Positions 57,988 to 64,000 of a stretch of DNA of 64,000 nucleotides are shown here, one piece after another (position 1 is the first letter of the stretch; each line of letters starts with the position of its first letter). A program made the translations under genes and the position numbers. The stretch comes from Xanthobacteraceae bacterium (GTDB lineage Bacteria; Pseudomonadota; Alphaproteobacteria; Rhizobiales; Xanthobacteraceae). The stretch covers positions 81,252-145,251 of the forward strand of contig JARLJA010000152.1 in assembly GCA_031291445.1 (NCBI GenBank), read 5' to 3'. A model generated the notes under the pieces. The model saw only the letters and a list, made by a program, of their open reading frames with translations. It was not told where the DNA came from and made no database searches.

Positions 57988-59928
57988 ATGATGCCGAACC
58001 GCACGATGACCGACACGCTGCCGTCCGCGATGCCGCGGGGCAAGCGGCCGTGGAGCTTTGCCTTCGCCGCGCTGGTGGCGGTGTTCGCAACCGCCGCGTC
58101 CTCGTTGCCAGCCAAGGCGTGGTGGAACGACGACTGGACGCTGCGCAAGAAGATCACCATCGACACCAGCCCGTCCGGGCAGGCGATCACAGACATGGCA
58201 GGCGCGCCGGGGCCGGTGCTGGTCCGCCTGCATGCGGGCAATTTCCGCTTCGCGGCCGCCAAGGAAGATGGCGGCGACCTCCGCTTCGTCGCCGCCGACG
58301 ACAAGACGCCGCTCAAGTTCCAGATCGAGAAGTACAATCCGCTGCTCAACGAGGCACTGGTCTGGGTCAATGTTCCCGATCTCAAGGCCGGTGCCCACAC
58401 CGAGTTCTGGCTCTACTATAATAACCACAAAGCGCCGAACGCTTCCGACGCCAAGGGGCTGTACGACAGCGATACGATCCTCGCCTATCACTTTGCGGAA
58501 AACGGCACGCCGGCGCAGGATTCCTCGATCTGGGCCAATCACGCCTCCAGCGCGGGGCGCGCCGCGGACGGCGCGCTGGTCGGGCAAGGGCTGCGGCTCG
58601 ACGGCACGGCGGCCGTCGGCATCCCGGATTCGAGTTCGCTCGCTCTCCCCGAAAACTCCCCGATGACCTGGTCGGCGTGGGTCAACATGAGCGCGCCGCA
58701 GCCCAATGCCGTGCTGTTCAGCCATCGTGAGGGTGGCACCGGCTTCGCCGTCGGCCTCGACGACGGCGTGCCGTTTGCGGAGGCCGGAAGCGCGGGCCAG
58801 ACGGCGCGCACCGCGCCGGGCGCGCCGATCGCCGCCGGCCAGTGGCACCACATCGCCGTGGTGGCGGACGGCACGACGATCACGCTCTATCTCGACGGCA
58901 ACGCCTACGGCAACGTCGCGGGAGCGCTGCCGGCGCTGACCGGCAAGTCCATGATCGGCGGTGACAACGCCGCCGCTCCCGCCGCCGGCGACCAGCCGGC
59001 AGCCGATGCCGGAACGCCGGCGCCGGCAGGCGGCTTTGTCGGCGACATCGATGAGCTCGAGATTTCCAAGATCGCGCGCTCGCCCGGGTTCATCAAGTTC
59101 GCCGTCGCCGACCAGGGCACCGACCCCGGCAAGCTCGTCGCCTATTCCGAGGACGAGGAGACGTCGAGCTGGTTCACCGGGTATTTCGCCGTGATCCTGA
59201 AGTCGGTGACGCTCGACGGCTGGGTGGTCATCGGCCTGCTTGCCATCATGATGGTGATCAGCTGGATCGTGATGATCGACAAGATCGGCTATATCGGCCG
59301 CCAGGCCAAGGCCAACGGGCGCTTCATGGCGGCGTTTCACGACGGCGAGTCGGAGTTCGCAACCCTCGAGCCGACGGAGCCGGTGGGCGACGCCGCCGAG
59401 CAGAAGGACGAGGATGCCCGCGAGCCGCTGAAGGACTCCTCGCTGCTGCGGATCTACGATCTCGGCGTCTCCGAGCTGCGGCGCCGCTTCGCGCGCCGGC
59501 CGGGCGAGCACATCCTGTCCGACCAGGCCATCACAGCGATCCGCGCCGCGCTCGATACCATCTTCATCAAGGAGACGCAGAAGCTCAACCGCCTGATGGT
59601 GGTGCTGACCATTGCCATCTCCGGCGGGCCGTTCCTCGGCCTGCTCGGCACCGTGGTCGGCGTCATGATCACCTTTGCGGCGATCGCGGCCTCCGGCGAC
59701 GTCAACGTCAACGCCATTGCGCCCGGCATCGCGGCGGCGCTGGTGGCGACCGTCGCCGGCCTCGCGGTCGCGATCCCCGCGCTGTTCGGCTACAACTACC
59801 TCACGGTCCGCATCAAGGACCTGACCAGCGACATGCAGGTGTTCGTCGACGAATTGCTGGCGCGCATGGCGGAGGAGTTCCAGCCTCATCCCGGCGCGGG
59901 CGAGCCCCGCCGGCAGGCCGCGGAGTAA
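57988..59928 (+). CDS. exbB: ExbB/TolQ proton channel fused to DUF2341 and LamG-like domains
   Basis: A 646-residue multidomain protein. A signal-like segment (about 22-44) precedes a DUF2341 domain (WWNDDWTLRKKITIDTS, LVWVNVPDLKAG, about 45-165), a LamG/concanavalin-like domain (about 165-370), a membrane segment near 400-430 (GWVVIGLLAIMMVISWIVMI) and the MotA/TolQ/ExbB core at about 520-620, with SGGPFLGLLGTVVGVMITFAAI and APGIAAALVATVAGLAVAIP. The ExbB part would form the proton channel with ExbD, and the extra part would be on the periplasmic side, perhaps sensing carbohydrate or another ligand. The gene follows tpsB by 12 bp and precedes exbD by 6 bp. Confidence 0.9.
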   Translation: MMPNRTMTDTLPSAMPRGKRPWSFAFAALVAVFATAASSLPAKAWWNDDWTLRKKITIDTSPSGQAITDMAGAPGPVLVRLHAGNFRFAAAKEDGGDLRFVAADDKTPLKFQIEKYNPLLNEALVWVNVPDLKAGAHTEFWLYYNNHKAPNASDAKGLYDSDTILAYHFAENGTPAQDSSIWANHASSAGRAADGALVGQGLRLDGTAAVGIPDSSSLALPENSPMTWSAWVNMSAPQPNAVLFSHREGGTGFAVGLDDGVPFAEAGSAGQTARTAPGAPIAAGQWHHIAVVADGTTITLYLDGNAYGNVAGALPALTGKSMIGGDNAAAPAAGDQPAADAGTPAPAGGFVGDIDELEISKIARSPGFIKFAVADQGTDPGKLVAYSEDEETSSWFTGYFAVILKSVTLDGWVVIGLLAIMMVISWIVMIDKIGYIGRQAKANGRFMAAFHDGESEFATLEPTEPVGDAAEQKDEDAREPLKDSSLLRIYDLGVSELRRRFARRPGEHILSDQAITAIRAALDTIFIKETQKLNRLMVVLTIAISGGPFLGLLGTVVGVMITFAAIAASGDVNVNAIAPGIAAALVATVAGLAVAIPALFGYNYLTVRIKDLTSDMQVFVDELLARMAEEFQPHPGAGEPRRQAAE

Positions 59929-59934
59929 CCCGTC

Positions 59935-60339
59935 ATGCAGGTCCAGGGCGATTCCAAGCCGTACGACGACATCAACATCACCCCGATGCTCGACCTCGCC
60001 TACGTGCTCCTGGTGATCTTCATCATCATGACCACGGCGACGGTGCAGGGCATGAAGGTCAACCTGCCGAAGGCGAGCGCGGCGCCGTCGCTCGCGGCGC
60101 AGACCACCAAGGCGATCACCGTCACCAACGACGGCAAGATCTTCCTCGATACCATCCCGGTATCGCTGCAGGAACTGGAGCAGCGGCTGATCCAGCAGCG
60201 CTCGCTGACGCCTAACTTTCCGGTCGTGCTGCGCGGCGACAGTGCGACCCAGTACCAGAACGTCATGAACGTGCTCGATCTGCTGGGGCGGCTGAACATC
60301 ACCCAGGTCGGGCTCGCCACCAAGCCGCTCGGAAACTGA
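59935..60339 (+). CDS. exbD: ExbD/TolR-family protein
   Basis: A 134-residue protein with a short cytoplasmic N-terminus, one membrane segment (ITPMLDLAYVLLVIFIIM) and a periplasmic ExbD/TolR domain. Asp20 in the membrane segment is the conserved proton-carrying residue. Together with the ExbB-like protein it converts proton motive force to motion for the TonB-like protein downstream. Confidence 0.92.
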   Translation: MQVQGDSKPYDDINITPMLDLAYVLLVIFIIMTTATVQGMKVNLPKASAAPSLAAQTTKAITVTNDGKIFLDTIPVSLQELEQRLIQQRSLTPNFPVVLRGDSATQYQNVMNVLDLLGRLNITQVGLATKPLGN

Positions 60340-60351
60340 GGACTGTCGGTC

Positions 60352-61077
60352 ATGGTCAGCCCGAAGGCTGCCGAAAGAGCGAAGGCGAAGGAGCTGCGCG
60401 CATCGCGCCGGCGAACGACCATCGCTGCCGTGACCGGTGTCGTCGCGATCCTCATCGTCGCCGGCGGCATCAGGCTGATGCTGAGCGGCGAGCAGAATCC
60501 GCCGAAGAAGGTGCCTGAGTTGTCGGTGGTCAAGATATTGCCACCACCGCCGCCGCCGCCACCACCTCCTCCGCCGAAGGATATGCCCGAACCCAAGATG
60601 GTCGAGCAGACGCAGATCAAGCAGGAGATCCCGGAAGAAAAGCCGGTGGCGAAGGAACCGATGAGGGACGCCAAGGCCGACGAGCCACCGCCGGGGATCC
60701 TGCCGGGTGAGAATGGTGACGGGCCGGACGGACTTCCCGGCGGCGGCTCGCGCCGTGGCTTGGGGTCCGGCGGCGGTCGCGGAGGTGGAGGGGGCGGGCG
60801 CTTCGACCGCTACGCGGCCATGGTGCAGACGCAGATCCAGGAGGCGATCAGCGCCCATCCGAAGCTGCGCACCGCCGCCTTGCAGGTGCGGGCGCGGGTG
60901 TGGGCCGACGCCACCGGCCGCGTCACGCGGGTGCAGATCGTGACGTCCTCCGGTGACGCCGAGCTCGACGCGGCCCTCAACCGCGAGGTGCTGTCGACGC
61001 TCACGCTGCGCGAGCCGCCGCCGCGCGACATGCCGATGCCGATCGTGATGCAGATCATCGAGCGGAAAGCGAGTTGA
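60352..61077 (+). CDS. TonB-like energy transducer
   Basis: A 241-residue protein with a membrane anchor (about 23-44), a run of twelve Pro (from about residue 64), an acidic/basic linker, a Gly-rich stretch, and a C-terminal TonB/TolA-type domain (TAALQVRARVWADATGRVTRVQIV, SSGDAELDAALNREVLSTLTL). It should link ExbB/ExbD to an outer membrane protein such as the porin-like protein encoded next or a TonB-dependent receptor not in the window. Confidence 0.85.
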   Translation: MVSPKAAERAKAKELRASRRRTTIAAVTGVVAILIVAGGIRLMLSGEQNPPKKVPELSVVKILPPPPPPPPPPPPKDMPEPKMVEQTQIKQEIPEEKPVAKEPMRDAKADEPPPGILPGENGDGPDGLPGGGSRRGLGSGGGRGGGGGGRFDRYAAMVQTQIQEAISAHPKLRTAALQVRARVWADATGRVTRVQIVTSSGDAELDAALNREVLSTLTLREPPPRDMPMPIVMQIIERKAS

Positions 61078-61151
61078 TCCGGGTGCGGCGCTGGCCGTGA
61101 CAGGATCGTCACAGAACCAGAGTAACTGAGCTTTGATTGGAGTTTGTCGTG

Positions 61152-62954
61152 ATGTTGCGTGATGCGAGACGTGAGCACAGCTGGCCTTTGATGGGCCTTG
61201 TGGCGTTGCTGTCCGTCGCCAGCGCCAGCCCGGTCGCGTTCGCGCAGGACACCGACGCGCCGCCGAAGGTCGCGCGGACGGTTGCGGTGTCGCCCAATGC
61301 AACCGTCAACCTGGTCAATCTGCTGGTCAAGCAGGGCGTGTTGGCCGAGGAGCAGGCGCAGGACCTGATCAAGCAGGCCGAGGAAGAGGCCTATGTCGCG
61401 CGCGAGGCCACCAAGAACGCCGCGACCAAGGCGCAGAACGCCGAGAAGTCGGCGACCTCCGCGGCCGCCGCGGCATCTCCGCCCGGCACCAAGCGCGTGA
61501 CCTACGTGCCGGAGATCGTCAAGCGCCAGCTGCGCGAGGACATCCGCAAGGAAGTGATGGACCAGGCCAAGACGGAGAACTGGGCGGCGCCCAATACCTT
61601 CCCCGAGTGGGTGTCGCGGCTGCATTTCTACGGCGACATTCGGGTGCGCTCCGAGAATCAGTTCTTCCCCAAGGGCAACGATAACTCGGGCAACCAGGTC
61701 AACTACAACGCCCTCAACACCGGGAGCCCGCTGGCGCCGAATATCGGGCAAATGCCGGTGCGCGACGTCGATACCGACCGCAACCGCTTCCGGCTCCGCG
61801 CCCGGCTCGGCGTCGAAGCCGATCTCTACGACGGCTTCACGGCGGGCCTGCGCCTCGCGTCCGGCGACAGCAGCTATCCGATCTCGACGCTCGCGACCTT
61901 CGGCGGCGGCGGCGGCAATTTCAGCAAGTACCCGGTGTGGGTCGATCGCGGCTGGCTGAAATACGAAATGTGGGACAAGGTCGCGATCTCAGTCGGCCGT
62001 TTCGACAACCCGTTCTTCTCGCCCACCGACCTCCTGTGGTACGACGACCTCGGGTTCGACGGCATCGCACTGCAGGCCAGGCATGAGGTGGTTCAGGGTT
62101 TCACGCCGTTCTTCGTAGCCGGCGCGTTCCCGATCTACAATTCGCCGTTGAACTATCCAACCAACGGGTCCGGCAGTGCTTCCGGCCTGGGCTCGGATCT
62201 TCCTAGCGCGGACAAATACCTGTTCGGCGTGCAAGGCGGCTTCGGCTGGCAGGCTCAGCCGACCGTATCGCTCAAGGTTGGCGCGGCATTCTACGATTTC
62301 GACAACGTTCAAGGACGTCTCTCGGACCCGTGCGGTGTCGTGGATGCGACGACAACCTGCAGTACCGACCTGTTGCGCCCCAGCTTTGCCCAATATGGCA
62401 ACACCTATATGCAGCTGCGTAACATCGTCGGCGTGGGCGGCGCAGCACCGGTCGATCTTCAATACTATGGCCTTGCCTCGGCCTTCCGCGTCGTGGAACT
62501 GACGGGCCGGCTCGATCTCAGCGAGTTCAATCCCTACCACGTGCTGCTTGATGGCACCTACGTCAACAACGTCGGCTTCAATCGGGCCTATATCTCAACG
62601 GTGGCGTTCAACAATCTCGGCGCTAGCGCCGATGGCAAGAATCCCGGTGCCTTCAACGGCGGCAACCAGGGCTTCATGGGCCGCATGACCGTGGGCAAGC
62701 CGGTGGTCGCGGACCTGTGGGACTGGAACGTCTATGCCGCCTACAAGTACCTCGAATCCGACGCCACCGTCGACGCGTTCACCGATCCGGACTTCGGCCT
62801 CGGCGGCACCAACCTGAAGGGCTACATCCTCGGCGCCCGGCTGGGCCTCGGCCGCAACGTCTGGATCACCGGCAAGTGGATGAGCGCGAACTCGATCGCC
62901 GGCTCGCCCTTCGCCGTCGACGTGCTGCAGGTCGATCTCAACGGCAAGTTCTGA
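61152..62954 (+). CDS. Putative outer membrane porin (Porin_5-like)
   Basis: A 600-residue protein with a signal peptide (about 1-32, SPVAFAQ), an N-terminal coiled-coil part (about 45-100, EEQAQDLIKQAEEEAYVARE), and a beta barrel with paired strands such as RLHFYGDIRVRSENQFF, RFRLRARLGVEADLYDGF and KVAISVGRFDNPFFSP, ending in LNGKF with terminal Phe. This fits the putative-porin family found in ExbB/ExbD/TonB loci. It could be the partner of the TonB-like protein. ATG 61152 was chosen; GTG 61149 is also possible. Confidence 0.82.
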   Translation: MLRDARREHSWPLMGLVALLSVASASPVAFAQDTDAPPKVARTVAVSPNATVNLVNLLVKQGVLAEEQAQDLIKQAEEEAYVAREATKNAATKAQNAEKSATSAAAAASPPGTKRVTYVPEIVKRQLREDIRKEVMDQAKTENWAAPNTFPEWVSRLHFYGDIRVRSENQFFPKGNDNSGNQVNYNALNTGSPLAPNIGQMPVRDVDTDRNRFRLRARLGVEADLYDGFTAGLRLASGDSSYPISTLATFGGGGGNFSKYPVWVDRGWLKYEMWDKVAISVGRFDNPFFSPTDLLWYDDLGFDGIALQARHEVVQGFTPFFVAGAFPIYNSPLNYPTNGSGSASGLGSDLPSADKYLFGVQGGFGWQAQPTVSLKVGAAFYDFDNVQGRLSDPCGVVDATTTCSTDLLRPSFAQYGNTYMQLRNIVGVGGAAPVDLQYYGLASAFRVVELTGRLDLSEFNPYHVLLDGTYVNNVGFNRAYISTVAFNNLGASADGKNPGAFNGGNQGFMGRMTVGKPVVADLWDWNVYAAYKYLESDATVDAFTDPDFGLGGTNLKGYILGARLGLGRNVWITGKWMSANSIAGSPFAVDVLQVDLNGKF

Positions 62955-62966
62955 GGACCTTTCGAG

Positions 62967-63788
62967 ATGGGCCGCATCGCGCTGTTGGGACTTCTGGTTG
63001 CCGCCGTCGTGTCGACGGGGGCGCGGGCCGACAACGAGGTCGATCGCCTGCGCGACGCCGTCCGCTCTATGACCGGCCAGCTGCGCGCCCTCGAGGATCA
63101 GCGCGCGCAGGCGCAGGCGAAGCTCTCCCAGGCCGAGAAGGAGAAGACGCTGGCGGTGCAGGCCGCCGGCAAGCTGAAGGACCAGCTCAAGGAGGCTCAG
63201 CAGCAGCTCCGCGACGCGGTCGACGAATTCAACAAGCGCCTCGCCAACCGCGACGAGGCCCTGGAGAAATGGAAGGCGGCGTATGCCCTGGCCGCGGACG
63301 TCGCCCGCGAGAAGGATGCGTTGCGGGCCAAGTTCGAGGAGGAGGCCGGCACGTTCAAGGCGAGGACCAGGAGCTGCGAGGCGAAGAACCGTCAGCTCCT
63401 CAAGGTGAGCGGCGAGGTGCTCGCCGCCTATCGCGACCTCACGCCGCTCGACGAAGCGGTGATCAAGGAACCCTTGATCGGGATCGCCAAGGTCGGCCAC
63501 GAGAACCAGGTGCAGTGCTACCAGGACAAGATTCTCGACCAGGACGCCAAACTGCCTGCCACCGACACCGCCGAGAAGACCACTACGCCGGCCGCGACCC
63601 AGGCATCCAAGGACCAGCCCGGCAAGGGCCAGGCCGGCGATCAGTCCAAATCCGGCGGAGCGAAGACCTCGCCGGCGAAACCCGGATCGAGGCAGAAGCC
63701 GCAGACGTCCGGCTCGACCAGCGGTGCCGACCAGGGCGCGGCACCGGCGGCTTCGCAGGACGCGACCCGCAGCGACGTCCACAACTGA
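62967..63788 (+). CDS. Secreted coiled-coil protein of unknown function
   Basis: A 273-residue protein with a signal peptide (1-22, STGARADNEV). Residues about 25-125 form a long charged coiled coil (LRALEDQRAQAQAKLSQAEK). Two Cys (SCEAKN and VQCYQDK) lie in the next part and the C-terminus is low-complexity (Pro, Thr, Ser, Gly). It follows the porin gene by 12 bp and is probably part of the same operon, possibly a periplasmic spacer or chaperone. Confidence 0.72.
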   Translation: MGRIALLGLLVAAVVSTGARADNEVDRLRDAVRSMTGQLRALEDQRAQAQAKLSQAEKEKTLAVQAAGKLKDQLKEAQQQLRDAVDEFNKRLANRDEALEKWKAAYALAADVAREKDALRAKFEEEAGTFKARTRSCEAKNRQLLKVSGEVLAAYRDLTPLDEAVIKEPLIGIAKVGHENQVQCYQDKILDQDAKLPATDTAEKTTTPAATQASKDQPGKGQAGDQSKSGGAKTSPAKPGSRQKPQTSGSTSGADQGAAPAASQDATRSDVHN

Positions 63789-63816
63789 CCCACCAGCAAC
63801 CTTCGGGGTTCGACAT

Positions 63817-64000
63817 ATGATGACCACACGCGATCGCGTTCGCGACAGCCTGATATTCGGCGTGGCCTGGGCCATGTTGTTTTCGGCCTCGATCACCGCG
63901 GCCTTGAGCCAGACCCAGAAGCCGCAACCGCCGCGGCCGCAGGCTCCTGCGGCTGCGCCGGCTGCCGCCGCCAATCCCGCGCCGGCGGCGACCGAAGCCG
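63817..64000 (+). CDS. Partial secreted protein, continues beyond the window
   Basis: The first 61 codons of a gene running off the right edge. It has a membrane or signal segment (about 12-31, GVAWAMLFSASITAAL) and then a Pro/Ala/Gln-rich stretch. It follows the coiled-coil gene by 28 bp. Two adjacent ATG codons (63817, 63820) are possible starts. No family can be assigned; a surface-exposed or periplasmic protein is likely. Confidence 0.6.
   Translation, partial: MMTTRDRVRDSLIFGVAWAMLFSASITAALSQTQKPQPPRPQAPAAAPAAAANPAPAATEA

Noticed and set aside
56263..61302. Very long open frame on the minus strand, about 1,680 codons
   Set aside because: It lies opposite the tpsB-exbB-exbD-tonB genes and its translation is Arg/Asp/His-rich without domains; high GC with codon bias makes antisense frames long.
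1..64000. tRNA, rRNA, CRISPR arrays, transposases, phage genes
   Set aside because: Looked for and not seen; no clear repeats of spacer type, no transposase or integrase motifs.

Overview
The window is high-GC DNA with tightly packed, often ATGA-overlapping operons. The three-residue variant sorting tails (PEPxxWA type), PQQ-independent TTQ amine dehydrogenase, type II secretion genes and Gram-negative porins point to an alphaproteobacterium, most likely Hyphomicrobiales/Nitrobacteraceae-like (Bradyrhizobium or Rhodopseudomonas relatives). This placement is inference from gene style, not from a marker gene. No rRNA, tRNA, CRISPR or intact insertion sequence was seen.

Region 1 (about 0.35-15.5 kb) looks like a catabolic unit. 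A LuxR-type regulator is followed by a complete branched-chain-amino-acid-type ABC importer (periplasmic binding protein, two ATPases, two permeases). The last permease carries, in frame at its C-terminus, a domain that matches the small subunit of N,N-dimethylformamidase (DMFase); the next gene encodes the DMFase-type large subunit. After an AraC-type regulator and a NylB-like serine hydrolase comes an aau/mau operon for a tryptophan-tryptophylquinone (TTQ) amine dehydrogenase of the aromatic-amine type (heavy chain, MauE, MauD, TTQ light chain) plus two small c-type cytochromes. A near-identical 16-bp palindrome (TGATGCATCTGCATCA / TGATACATCTGCATCA) stands before both the importer-amidase operon and the amine dehydrogenase operon. 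The reading offered here is an N-substituted amide pathway: import, hydrolysis by an iron amidase, then periplasmic oxidation of the released amine.

Region 2 (15.6-43.5 kb) is a surface and exopolysaccharide region: a porin with a broken inverted porin fragment beside it, four PEP-CTERM-type secreted proteins, a secreted alkaline-phosphatase-superfamily-like protein, O-antigen-polymerase-like and flippase-like membrane proteins, methyltransferases, a hexapeptide acyltransferase, a GH71-like glycosidase, a WcaI-type glycosyltransferase and a Wza-like export lipoprotein. A family of small secreted proteins of unknown function (28.4-30.3 kb) is also here.

Region 3 (38.3-64 kb) is a secretion region: a PstS-like secreted protein, a TPR-OGT glycosyltransferase, a full type II secretion system (gspD divergent from gspE-F-G-H-I-J-K-L-M-C/N), then a TpsB-like POTRA outer membrane transporter, an ExbB homologue fused to DUF2341 and LamG-like periplasmic domains, ExbD, a TonB-like protein, a second porin-like protein and a coiled-coil secreted protein. 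The assembly resembles the Pseudomonas hxc/pdt phosphate-starvation locus. Several PhoB-box-like direct repeats lie in front of genes for secreted or envelope proteins, so phosphate control is a plausible common theme.
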